In this document: positions 1 to 6,016 of the stretch, one piece after another
Layout: each line of letters starts with the position of its first letter
How positions within the stretch are numbered: the stretch's first letter is position 1
Assembly (NCBI GenBank): GCA_003446375.1
Contig: DMAW01000128.1
Span: 1-7,342, forward strand
Source of the DNA: Eubacteriaceae bacterium
GTDB taxonomy: Bacteria; Bacillota; Clostridia; Eubacteriales; Alkalibacteraceae
Direction of reading: 5' to 3'
DNA length: 7,342 bases
The notes under the pieces: generated by a model
Seen by the model: the letters and a program-made list of their open reading frames with translations, nothing else
Databases searched by the model: none
Told to the model about the DNA's origin: nothing
Position numbers and translations under genes: made by a program

Positions 1-375
1 GAATATGATGAAATTATTCCATTTATAGGCGATAGCTTAAGCGGATTTGAACTACCAGAAGGATTGAATTTATCAGTAGACGACATAAACGAAGGTAAAG
101 CGCCTTGGCTTAGAACATGGGACGGAAAAGAACTGTATGCAGGCGCAACGGTCGAAGAGTTTATAGACTTCGTTTTGGGTAACGGCGGCAAAATTTTTAG
201 AGAAGGCCGTAGAATCATCGGCACATGCAAGGAGTGTAAGTGGTGGGAAAAAGACGAAATGCTGGTAGAAGATATGGGGTTCTGTAACCGCGAAAACACT
301 CAATTTTATTGTACTTATGAAGACTTCAGTTGTATCCACTGGGCAAGGAGGAATAAAGATGATACCGAAGTTTAG
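1..375 (+). CDS. Small cysteine-rich, probably zinc-binding phage protein (5' truncated)
   Basis: The frame is open from base 1 to the TAG at 373-375 and has no ATG before the TTG at 64, so the gene very probably starts upstream of the window and the TTG is not its start. The visible part is 124 residues. The C-terminal third carries CKECKWW, then GFC, a further C (QFYC) and finally FSCIHW. This CxxC...C...C spacing with trailing aromatics is typical of small phage proteins that probably bind zinc; zinc binding is inferred from the pattern. The middle has WDGKELYAGATVEEF, which looks like a small folded segment of unknown role. No signal peptide or membrane segment is seen. The following short ORF starts inside its 3' end, suggesting one polycistronic message. 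Function is unknown; a nucleic-acid-binding or protein-interaction role would be a guess. Confidence 0.8.
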   Translation, partial: EYDEIIPFIGDSLSGFELPEGLNLSVDDINEGKAPWLRTWDGKELYAGATVEEFIDFVLGNGGKIFREGRRIIGTCKECKWWEKDEMLVEDMGFCNRENTQFYCTYEDFSCIHWARRNKDDTEV

Positions 376-427
376 GGCGTGGTTGAAAAAGAATTTGGGC
401 ATAGAAGTGCCAGAGTGGAGTGGCTAA
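359..427 (+). CDS. Possible 22-residue ORF with a YopX-like N-terminus
   Basis: An ATG at 359-361 lies just after a near-perfect Shine-Dalgarno (AAGGAGGA, 345-352) with 6 nt spacing. This is the best ribosome binding site in the first kilobase. The reading frame gives MIPKFRAWLKK followed by NLGIEVPEWSG and stops at TAA 425-427. MIPKFRAW is a familiar beginning for phage YopX-family proteins, but nothing YopX-like follows in any frame, so this may be the stub of a replaced or truncated YopX gene. It may instead be a leader peptide that brings ribosomes to the weak GTG of the next gene, two bases after its stop. It overlaps the end of the preceding gene by 17 nt. That it is a functional peptide is unproven; the ribosome binding site is the main support. 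Confidence 0.4.
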   Translation: MIPKFRAWLKKNLGIEVPEWSG

Positions 428-429
428 TC

Positions 430-765
430 GTGGAATTGGAATTCGATATTTGTGAAAAAATCAAATTGCCTACTATTATTGAAATCGCATATAAGCCCTC
501 AAAAATATATGCAATTGGAGACAGCTCTTTTAAAGAAATTAGCACTCTTTCTGAGTTTCGCGAGCATGCTGGTGAATTTGTGTTGGAAGTAAAAGCTTCA
601 GGTCAAGTGTATTTGTGCCTTATTAACTTAGACGGCGAGACTCTTTCTCAGGTAGCTTGGCCTTTTTACATGTTAGGGATGGACGAAGAATCTATGTTTA
701 AACGGTTGTTGGAGTCTGCCAATATATTATTACCACTTTTAAATCGCGAGAAGGGGAAAGAATGA
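430..765 (+). CDS. Hypothetical phage protein, 111 aa
   Basis: I do not recognise this protein. The frame is open further upstream to a GTG at 379, but that codon has no usable ribosome binding site. The GTG at 430 is preceded by GGAG (417-420) at 9 nt and comes two bases after the stop of the 22-codon ORF, so 430 is preferred. The product begins MELEFDICEKIKLPTIIEI and is mixed alpha/beta in character. It has a hydrophobic strand-like segment (VYLCLINLDG) and an amphipathic C-terminal helix (ESMFKRLLESANILLPLLN) with a charged tail. There is no signal peptide, membrane span or cysteine motif. Its stop TGA overlaps the ATG of the next gene as ATGA (762-765), so the two are probably translationally coupled. 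The start is uncertain; that the frame is coding is fairly sure because of the context and the downstream coupling. Confidence 0.65.
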   Translation: MELEFDICEKIKLPTIIEIAYKPSKIYAIGDSSFKEISTLSEFREHAGEFVLEVKASGQVYLCLINLDGETLSQVAWPFYMLGMDEESMFKRLLESANILLPLLNREKGKE

Positions 766-1132
766 CAGAGAAAGAATTAGAGAAAATAAAAAAAGAGTTG
801 AGCGGGCTACCCCTGGCCCTTGGAAAGCTGAAAACATTCCGTACAACGGTATTGATGAGCCTTATGTTATTACTAAAGATGGCATATATATTTGTCAAAC
901 TGTATATGAAATGCAGAGTATAACTGAAAAACACAACATTGATGAAGATACCAAATTTATTGCGCATGCACGCGAAGATATACTAAAACTTCTAAAGGAA
1001 ATAGAAGTACTGAAAAAGGCTTTAACTTGCGCATTAGACCATATTGAAGGGAGGAGAGATAGGTTTTCTACAAGGGACGCAAAAACAGTAGCTATAATTC
1101 TTAGACAAGCGATAAACAGAGAATTGAAGTAA
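762..1132 (+). CDS. Ea22-like phage protein, requiring a -1 frameshift at an A7 run
   Basis: Translation from the ATG at 762 (GGGG at 753-756, start overlapping the previous stop) gives MTEKELEKIKK and then leaves the family pattern, ending at TAA 921-923. A -1 shift at the in-phase A788 AAA AAA (788-794) continues as RVERATPGPWKAE, then YICQTVYEMQSITEKHN, KFIAHAREDILKLLKEIE and a helical tail to the TAA at 1130-1132. ATPGPW near the N-terminus and FIAHARED in the middle are hallmarks of a phage family of unknown function often labelled Ea22-like. The joined product is 123 aa, a normal length for it. The part from about 911 alone would lack the conserved first half. Either one A is missing (sequencing error or mutation) or ribosomes or polymerase slip on the run. 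An AGGAGG and the nrdJ start follow at once, so it shares the nrdJ operon. Confidence 0.75.
788..794 (+). other. In-phase A_AAA_AAA slippery heptamer
   Basis: Seven A residues lie in the zero frame as ATA AAA AAA GAG. Two lysine tRNAs could re-pair perfectly after a one-base backward slip, and the -1 frame then reads the conserved ATPGPW part of the gene. A GGGC/GCCC pairing (804-807 with 816-819) begins 9 nt downstream but is only 4 bp, so stimulation by RNA structure is doubtful. A run one base longer would give the same protein without recoding. Confidence 0.5.
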
Positions 1133-1133
1133 G

Positions 1134-1139
1134 AGGAGG
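1134..1139 (+). promoter_or_regulatory. Strong ribosome binding site of nrdJ
   Basis: AGGAGG sits 6 nt before the ATG at 1146 and begins 2 nt after the stop of the Ea22-like gene. No promoter separates the genes, which supports co-transcription and strong independent initiation of nrdJ. Confidence 0.8.
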
Positions 1140-1145
1140 CATAGA

Positions 1146-3884
1146 ATGGAAAATAATGTAAGACTCTCAGAAAATGTAGAATTTTTGCTAAAGGATAGGT
1201 ATTATATAAAAGATAGTTCTGCGGCTAAACCAATTGTGCTTAAGGTGAAAGTTAAAGAAGGCAAGGTTTGTCATCGAACTTCCGATGAAGAAGTTGTTGT
1301 CGCAACATATGGTTCTGGGGCGCGTTTGGTTGGCGAGCAAGAAATTTATGAAATTGGTTACGAAGACGGACGTTTTATAGCAAACGAAGTGCCTGACGGC
1401 GATTATTCCCTTGAATACATTCCATTGATAGAAGAAACATCATGGGAGCAACTTTGTCGGCGCGTTGCGCGTTATATTGCATTAGCGGAGTTAAATTATA
1501 GTGATAGTATCGAACAAGTTCGACAAATTGAACAAAAGTTTTTTGAAATGTTGTATAAACGTTTGTTTCTACCTAATAGTCCAACGCTTTTTAACGCAGG
1601 CAAAGGGATGATCCATCTTACAGACAATGAAGGGAATGTGCTGTTACATAAAGAACTTTTAAAAGACTATGAATATATTAAACTTTATAATTTTTATAAA
1701 AACAACCCTGATAAAGTTGATGGTATGATGAGCGCTTGTTTTGTGCTACCAATAGATGATAGCATGGAAGATATATTTGATGCAGTAAAAAATGCTGCAC
1801 TTGTCATGAAGGCGGGGGGCGGTGTAGGGTTTAATTTCTCAAAGCTCAGGCCGCAGGGTTCCGAAGTTTCAGGTACAGCCGGATATAGCTCAGGCCCTAT
1901 TTCGTTTATGAATCTATTAAACGAGACGGGTAAAGTAATTGAACAAGGTGGTCGCCGGCGCTCAGCAATGATGGGAATTCTTGACTCTACCCATATGGAT
2001 ATAGAAAAATTTATTGAAGCTAAGCGTAACAATGACGGCAAATCTGTACTGAATTACTTTAATATATCAGTTAATGTGCGTAATCCCGAAGATTTTGCTG
2101 ACAAAGTCGATAGTGGTGCATGGTACAAACTTTCGCATCCCAAACACAACGAAGTGCGGTGGGTAAATGCAAAAGATTTGCTAAAGAAGATTTCTGAGCT
2201 TGCATGGAAGACGGGCGATCCTGGTCTTGTATTTATTGATCGGCATAACAAGTACTATTCTCTTGCGAATATAGAACCCGTTGCAGCGACAAATCCGTGT
2301 GGCGAAGAACCATTACCGCCATTTGGAAGTTGTAACCTATTATCAATAAATTTGTATAATATATTCAAAGAAGCTGAAGTAGAGCGTATCGAAGACTTAT
2401 TTGGTTATATTGAATTTGAACGGTTCATATCTGACATAATAAAGACAGCAGTACGTTTTTTAGACAACGTTATAGATATGAATAGGTATCCAATAAAAGA
2501 AATAGAAGAGAAGACTAAGCTTCGTAGACCTATTGGATTAGGTTATATGGGATTGCATGATGCGATGATGCACTTAGGCATACCATATGCAAGTGATGAT
2601 GGAGTAGGTTTTATAGCTTATATAACGGGAGTTTTGGCGTATCATTCGTACGATGCCTCGCATTGGCTTGCGCTTGAACGTGGCGCATTTCCGTTATTTA
2701 ATAAATCAAGATTTAATAACGAAGCCTTTGTTCCGTTTTCCATGTTTGATCCCGAGAGATGCGGTTTATTTTCAGAAGAAGTAAAAAACTTGAACTTTGA
2801 TTTGCGTGAGTCTTTGCGCACATTTATGACTTCATTAAGACATAGCCAAATTAATACCATTGCACCAACAGGTTCAATTTCTAATATCGCTGAAGTATCA
2901 TCCGGCCTTGAGCCAAATTTCATGCTTTGTTATACACGCTATGTAACCCAGAAAGATGGTAGTAGAGTGCCACTAACAATAGTTAATAGAGTTATACTCG
3001 ATAAATTTGACGAAGAAACAATAGAAAAAATAAAAGAAACAGGAAAATTTGACACAGACGATCCTGTATTCAAAACAGCACAAGAGATAGACTACAAGTG
3101 GCATATAGCAGCGCAGGAAGCAGCACAGGCATATATAGACGCCAGTGTGTCTAAAACTATTAATCTGCCAAACGAAACGACGGTTGAAGAAATTTTTGAT
3201 ATATATATGTATGCTTTAAAAAGCAATCTAAAAGGAATAACAATTTACCGTGATGGTAGTTTAACTACACAGGTTTTAACAACAAAGAAAAAAGAAGAAA
3301 AGAAGGAAGAGAAATCTGAAAAAAGCCGCGGATTATTCTTTAACATATCTCCAGCCGGCAAATTACTCGAAAGACCGCGCCCTGATTCACTCATCGGTGT
3401 ATCTAGAAAGTTTACTACTGAAAAAGGCACAACATTTATAAATGTAAATTTTGATGAAAACGGGTATCCTTTTGATGTATTTGTGAATGATAATAGAGAA
3501 AAAGCTGAAATTATTGGCAGATTATCGTCGCATATACTTAGGCTTGGTGGAGACTTTAACGAAATAATAGAAACACTCATGAAAGTCAAAAGTGGCGATT
3601 ATGCGCGCAAAGTAGCGGAAGCACTCAAACAAGCAGTTGAAGACTTTAAGAAGCTTATGCCAGCTATTAAGCCAAAAATTTTGTATCCTAATAACGACCA
3701 ATATACTAAAGAAGAACTTGATCAACTTATTGAACAAGGGATAGTAGAATGGAGCTCGAAAGGATTTTATATTCACAAAGAAAAGGGTGCGACCATCTGC
3801 CCGGTATGTGGTGGCGTTAATTCTATTCATATGGAATCCGGTTGCATGGAATGTGCCGCATGCGGATACTCTAAATGCTCATAA
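1146..3884 (+). CDS. nrdJ: Class II (adenosylcobalamin-dependent) ribonucleoside reductase NrdJ
   Basis: This 912-aa cytosolic enzyme reduces ribonucleotides to deoxyribonucleotides through a thiyl radical generated from coenzyme B12. It needs no oxygen and no separate radical-generating subunit. The catalytic barrel is complete. MSACFV carries the first redox cysteine (C198) and NPCGE the active-site N383, C385 and E387. GSCNLLSINL carries the second redox cysteine (C396), 11 residues after C385 as in the family. PTGSISN (574-580) is the phosphate-binding loop. After a charged Lys/Glu linker (about 714-727) comes a TSCPD-type segment (about 742-836). The tail has CPVCGG (885-890) and C900, C903, C906 and C911, likely the metal-binding and electron-delivery cysteines. 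No ATP cone is seen. Two segments are longer than in compact homologues: about 24-95, between LSENVEFLLKDRYYIKD and EETSWEQL, and about 153-194, before MSACFV. On a phage it would supply dNTPs for genome replication, independently of oxygen. Confidence 0.96.
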   Translation: MENNVRLSENVEFLLKDRYYIKDSSAAKPIVLKVKVKEGKVCHRTSDEEVVVATYGSGARLVGEQEIYEIGYEDGRFIANEVPDGDYSLEYIPLIEETSWEQLCRRVARYIALAELNYSDSIEQVRQIEQKFFEMLYKRLFLPNSPTLFNAGKGMIHLTDNEGNVLLHKELLKDYEYIKLYNFYKNNPDKVDGMMSACFVLPIDDSMEDIFDAVKNAALVMKAGGGVGFNFSKLRPQGSEVSGTAGYSSGPISFMNLLNETGKVIEQGGRRRSAMMGILDSTHMDIEKFIEAKRNNDGKSVLNYFNISVNVRNPEDFADKVDSGAWYKLSHPKHNEVRWVNAKDLLKKISELAWKTGDPGLVFIDRHNKYYSLANIEPVAATNPCGEEPLPPFGSCNLLSINLYNIFKEAEVERIEDLFGYIEFERFISDIIKTAVRFLDNVIDMNRYPIKEIEEKTKLRRPIGLGYMGLHDAMMHLGIPYASDDGVGFIAYITGVLAYHSYDASHWLALERGAFPLFNKSRFNNEAFVPFSMFDPERCGLFSEEVKNLNFDLRESLRTFMTSLRHSQINTIAPTGSISNIAEVSSGLEPNFMLCYTRYVTQKDGSRVPLTIVNRVILDKFDEETIEKIKETGKFDTDDPVFKTAQEIDYKWHIAAQEAAQAYIDASVSKTINLPNETTVEEIFDIYMYALKSNLKGITIYRDGSLTTQVLTTKKKEEKKEEKSEKSRGLFFNISPAGKLLERPRPDSLIGVSRKFTTEKGTTFINVNFDENGYPFDVFVNDNREKAEIIGRLSSHILRLGGDFNEIIETLMKVKSGDYARKVAEALKQAVEDFKKLMPAIKPKILYPNNDQYTKEELDQLIEQGIVEWSSKGFYIHKEKGATICPVCGGVNSIHMESGCMECAACGYSKCS

Positions 3885-3887
3885 ACG

Positions 3888-3913
3888 GCGGGCGTTTGCC
3901 CGCTATCATTTTT
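3888..3913 (+). terminator. Probable intrinsic terminator after nrdJ
   Basis: GCGGGC (3888-3893) and GCCCGC (3898-3903) form a perfect 6-bp GC-rich stem with a GTTT loop, beginning 3 nt after the nrdJ stop. Five T residues follow at 3909-3913, after a 5-nt gap. The gap makes the U-tract imperfect, so termination may be partial. The position, directly between an intact gene and a decayed stretch, fits the end of the left transcription unit. Confidence 0.65.
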
Positions 3914-3929
3914 GTAAGAAGGCGAAAGA

Positions 3930-4132
3930 ACGGAATATCTTATAGCGTTTTATAATAAAACGCTTGGCAAAACAGAAGGTTTGGTTATTGATGTCTAAAA
4001 GGTTAAACATGCCGTGAAGTACGCTAGTGATTTTTCAAGTAGCAAGAAGAAGATATTGAAATTGAGTGTATTGAAGAACGTTCATTGCCTGCTGGATACG
4101 GACATAATTTACCAAGAAGGGAGAATCTATAA
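3930..4132 (+). pseudogene. Decayed small gene of unknown function
   Basis: Coding-like pieces are visible but no intact ORF. An AGAAGG (3917-3922) precedes ACG at 3930-3932, where an ATG would be expected, and the frame then reads EYLIAFYNKTLGKTEGLVID before a TAA at 3996-3998. The same frame resumes as KVKHAVKYASDF. The 3' part is best in the -1 frame, EEDIEIECIEERSLPAGYGH then NLPRRENL, ending at a TAA (4130-4132) that directly abuts the next ATG, as a real gene end would. The join near 4030-4050 also carries a TAG in that frame. I do not recognise the protein. The likely explanation is a dead phage gene with at least three lesions; chance ORF fragments cannot be excluded, because the zero frame stays open to 4145. 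Confidence 0.4.
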
Positions 4133-4587
4133 ATGTGGAAAATAAAGATATGGGATAAAAAAGAGAAACGTATGAAACGCCCAACATCACTAAATTTCGA
4201 TTCTCATACAGGTGAATTGCATAGTATTCAAGTTGGTAGAAAATTGTATTTTACACCGTTCAAAACGATAATTCCTATGCTCTGATCAATGGTTGTTGAT
4301 AAATACGATAGACCGATATATGAAGAAGATATTGTTGGTGTACTTTACGAGTTATTTGGCATAGAGGTAGTTTTTGTTTGGCACCAAACGATCCTCGTTT
4401 ATACATTTTGGGCGATCATGATTCTGACCAATTAATACTATTAGGCAATACATATAGCGATAAGGGACTTTTTGAAGTTTTAGATAGAGGTGTAAGAAGC
4501 GGAAAAATAAAATCAGAAACAGAATTGAGAATAGCTAAAACACAATATAATCGCAATTCTGCATATAACGAGCTTAGCGAATTTTAA
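4133..4587 (+). pseudogene. YopX-family phage protein, broken by a TGA and a -1 frameshift
   Basis: From the ATG at 4133 (GGGAG at 4119-4123) the frame reads MWKIKIWDKKEKRM, then LNFDSHTGELHSIQVGRKLY, and meets TGA at 4283-4285. It resumes at once as SMVVDKYDRPIYEEDIV, then IEVVFVW. The YopX family typically has LMQYTGLKDKNGKEIYEGDIV-like sequence here; PML-stop-SMVVDK aligns with it position by position, so the TGA replaces a single residue without an indel. Around the T5 at 4371-4375 a -1 change is needed to enter the frame reading RLYILGDHDSD and LILLGNTYSDKGLFEVL, which matches the family's EVIGNIYENPELL-type C-terminus, up to the TAA at 4585-4587. The family has no established function. 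Neither fragment has the normal length, so the gene is probably dead. It is close behind the preceding relic and downstream of the nrdJ terminator. Confidence 0.7.
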
Positions 4588-4627
4588 GCAGACATATTTA
4601 ATTTTTATAGCTTTTGCCAAAAAACCC

Positions 4628-4656
4628 TTGACATAATACGATAATCATGTTATAAT
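4628..4656 (+). promoter_or_regulatory. Consensus sigma-70/sigma-A promoter
   Basis: TTGACA (4628-4633) and TATAAT (4651-4656) are both exact consensus hexamers separated by exactly 17 bp, followed by an A/T-rich start region (expected start near 4663). The promoter lies about 40 nt before the ribosome binding site of the winged-helix gene. Such a strong host-type promoter suggests early or immediate expression and is probably held by a repressor. ATAAT occurs three times across it (4633, 4641, 4652) but I see no convincing palindromic operator. Confidence 0.9.
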
Positions 4657-4684
4657 TCAATTGAGAAGATAAAGATAATAATGT

Positions 4685-4690
4685 AGGAGG
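4685..4690 (+). promoter_or_regulatory. Ribosome binding site that decides the start at 4698
   Basis: AGGAGG ends 1 nt before an ATG at 4692, too close for initiation, and 7 nt before a second in-frame ATG at 4698, the ideal distance. The protein therefore begins MATDLIEKL, not MSMATDL. Confidence 0.8.
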
Positions 4691-4697
4691 AATGAGC

Positions 4698-5147
4698 ATG
4701 GCTACCGACTTAATAGAAAAGTTAATACAACAGCTTCCGCCTGTAGTAGTGTCTACTGCTTATATAGCCGGCGGGCGACAAAAAGATATATATTTGTTGA
4801 TAGCTAAACTTACGGTAGCTAATGGTACTGCAGTAACTCCGTATCATGTAAATGTTATAGATATAGCTAATGTTTTGGGTATTACTAAAGCAGGTGCTTC
4901 TTCTGTATTTTTCAATTTAAGAAAGAGAGGTTTTGTGACTGTCGAACATCGCATTAAGGGTGTAGGATCTATTTACAGCTTAAATGTAGCTTCTGACGCC
5001 GGGCTTATTGTGCCGGCTGACTCCATGTTTGTTTTAGTTGACAAAAAGAAACTTATAGAGAATGCTCTTAAGAAGTTTAGAGAACTTAAGCGACCAAAGT
5101 ATTATGAATTTATCTCAAAGCAGTTTAATAAAATGATTCAATCTTAG
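4698..5147 (+). CDS. Winged helix-turn-helix transcriptional regulator
   Basis: The product is a 149-aa cytosolic protein. Residues about 53-78 (VIDIANVLGITKAGASSVFF then NLRKRG) form a helix-turn-helix of the winged-helix kind, with LGITKAGASSVFFNL as turn plus recognition helix. Residues 79-97 (FVTVEHRIKGVGSIYSLNV) fit the beta-hairpin wing. The first 50 residues are helical and may dimerise. The C-terminal 35 residues are strongly basic (DKKKLIENALKKFRELKRPK) and could be a second helix that contacts DNA or a partner. The architecture resembles MarR- or phage-type regulators, but I cannot name a specific family or a ligand pocket. It is the first gene after a perfect promoter, so autoregulation and control of the downstream sigma-like, XRE and rtcB genes are plausible inferences. 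A role in plasmid or phage replication control is an alternative. Confidence 0.75.
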   Translation: MATDLIEKLIQQLPPVVVSTAYIAGGRQKDIYLLIAKLTVANGTAVTPYHVNVIDIANVLGITKAGASSVFFNLRKRGFVTVEHRIKGVGSIYSLNVASDAGLIVPADSMFVLVDKKKLIENALKKFRELKRPKYYEFISKQFNKMIQS

Positions 5148-5155
5148 TGGGGAAA

Positions 5156-5191
5156 GGGGAAAGAAGTTAGTTTTTTATTTTTTCTTTTCCC
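5156..5191. repeat. Inverted repeat with T-rich loop after the regulator gene
   Basis: GGGGAAAG (5156-5163) can pair with CTTTTCCC (5184-5191) over 8 bp with one G-U pair. The 20-nt loop contains two T6 runs (5171-5176 and 5178-5183). The T-tract is inside the loop and not after the stem, so it is not a standard terminator. It may attenuate transcription or simply be the skewed purine/pyrimidine spacer it appears to be. Confidence 0.3.
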
Positions 5192-5267
5192 TCCAAAAAA
5201 GACATAAGCCTTAGTAGTATTTTAATTAGTGGATTTAGCTACTATTTGGATTAAAGACATATCACAC

Positions 5268-5273
5268 GGAGGG
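5268..5273 (+). promoter_or_regulatory. Ribosome binding site supporting the GTG start at 5280
   Basis: GGAGGG lies 6 nt before GTG at 5280-5282, in frame with the sigma-like protein. The earlier in-frame GTG at 5229 has no complementary sequence upstream. The region 5192-5267 is a leader in which no clear promoter is seen. Confidence 0.75.
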
Positions 5274-5279
5274 ATATGG

Positions 5280-5990
5280 GTGAAAAAAGAAAAGTATACT
5301 GACGATTACACACCTTTTGATGCATGGGTCTATGAAACTTTAATACCACAGCTATTGAATAACCAGGACATTCCACAAGGGATAGATAAAGCGGATTTAA
5401 GACATTCTTTATTTGCATACTATTGGGCGGAGCGTTTTCGCCTTCTGAATAGACGGGAAGATACTGGTAAGGTCTTAAAAACGGTACTGATTTATGTATT
5501 AAGGGAACTGCAAGTAAAGGCTAAAAAGGTTGGCGGCGCATTATTTGTAGTGTCTGATGTTGAATTACGAAATGTTGTGAAAGGGTTCAATTACACTGAT
5601 GGTGGTGATGGTCTATTTACTCCTTCTCCAGAAGAAATTTTGGATCAAGAAGAGAACGAAGCGTACCAACGTTGGTTTGTAGCTGAAACTCGCCGGTGTA
5701 TAGCAGAAGCTATCCCCGAATTTACGCCACATCAAGTTGACATGTTACTAAAGTACTTCTTGAGGGAGATTACTTTTTCTGAGTTAGTGGTTTCTATGGG
5801 TCTTAAACCCGTGCCTTTGATTAGAAACACACAGTTGGTTTTGCGTTGGAAGCGCCGAGTAGCAGGAAAAATGCTACAAAAAGGGATCGTAACTCCGCAA
5901 AAACTCGAACAGATGGGAATTACAGGTTGGCGTGAGAGATTAGGTTTGAGAAAAATTTACTCTGAAGAATTGATCGGCGAAGATTCTTAA
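5280..5990 (+). CDS. Divergent sigma-70-like transcription factor
   Basis: With the GTG at 5280 as start, the product is 236 aa, the size of a small alternative sigma factor. The order of segments suggests that family. DLRHSLFAYYWAERFRLLNR (39-58) and GKVLKTVLIYVLRELQVKAK (63-82) resemble region 2, where phage and ECF sigmas have an LxxEaxxayxxA helix and a tFLyrvlrN-like helix. An acidic linker follows (PSPEEILDQEENEAYQRW, 115-132). FTPHQVDMLLKYFLREITFS (148-167) and the basic helix IRNTQLVLRWKRRVAGKML (181-199) resemble region 4 with its helix-turn-helix. No motif is diagnostic, so this could be another helix-turn-helix regulator. If it is a sigma factor it would redirect host RNA polymerase to phage promoters. 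It lies downstream of the winged-helix gene without its own obvious promoter and 26 nt before the XRE gene. Confidence 0.5.
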   Translation: MKKEKYTDDYTPFDAWVYETLIPQLLNNQDIPQGIDKADLRHSLFAYYWAERFRLLNRREDTGKVLKTVLIYVLRELQVKAKKVGGALFVVSDVELRNVVKGFNYTDGGDGLFTPSPEEILDQEENEAYQRWFVAETRRCIAEAIPEFTPHQVDMLLKYFLREITFSELVVSMGLKPVPLIRNTQLVLRWKRRVAGKMLQKGIVTPQKLEQMGITGWRERLGLRKIYSEELIGEDS

Positions 5991-6016
5991 AAGCGTGAGC
6001 CAGGAGGAGCATAAAT

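Noticed and set aside
73..402. Minus-strand open frames opposite the first genes, nrdJ and rtcB (for example 73-402, 698-967, 1694-2041, 2642-2923, 3245-3589, 3522-3830, 6864-7046)
   Set aside because: They lie antisense to well-supported genes, lack ribosome binding sites and show no recognisable motifs. They are coding shadows.
379..429. N-terminal extension of the 430-765 protein from the GTG at 379
   Set aside because: There is no ribosome binding site at a usable distance, whereas GTG 430 has GGAG at 9 nt. Kept only as an alternative start.
4133..4587. TGA recoding (tryptophan or selenocysteine) to rescue the YopX frame
   Set aside because: No internal TGA occurs in nrdJ, rtcB or the other intact genes. 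rtcB ends with TGA, no selenocysteine-type element was seen, and a second lesion is present anyway.
3885..4627. tRNA, riboswitch (including a cobalamin riboswitch for nrdJ) or CRISPR array in the gene-poor stretch
   Set aside because: No cloverleaf, B12-box-like or repeat-spacer pattern was seen. The stretch shows broken coding frames instead, and the DNA upstream of nrdJ is coding.
5212..5244. Inverted repeat TAGTAG / CTACTA with a 21-nt gap, as a possible operator
   Set aside because: The arms are only 6 bp and do not extend, which is expected by chance in such AT-rich DNA.
5229..5279. Upstream GTG start at 5229 for the sigma-like gene
   Set aside because: No Shine-Dalgarno precedes it, and the GGAGGG before GTG 5280 is clear.
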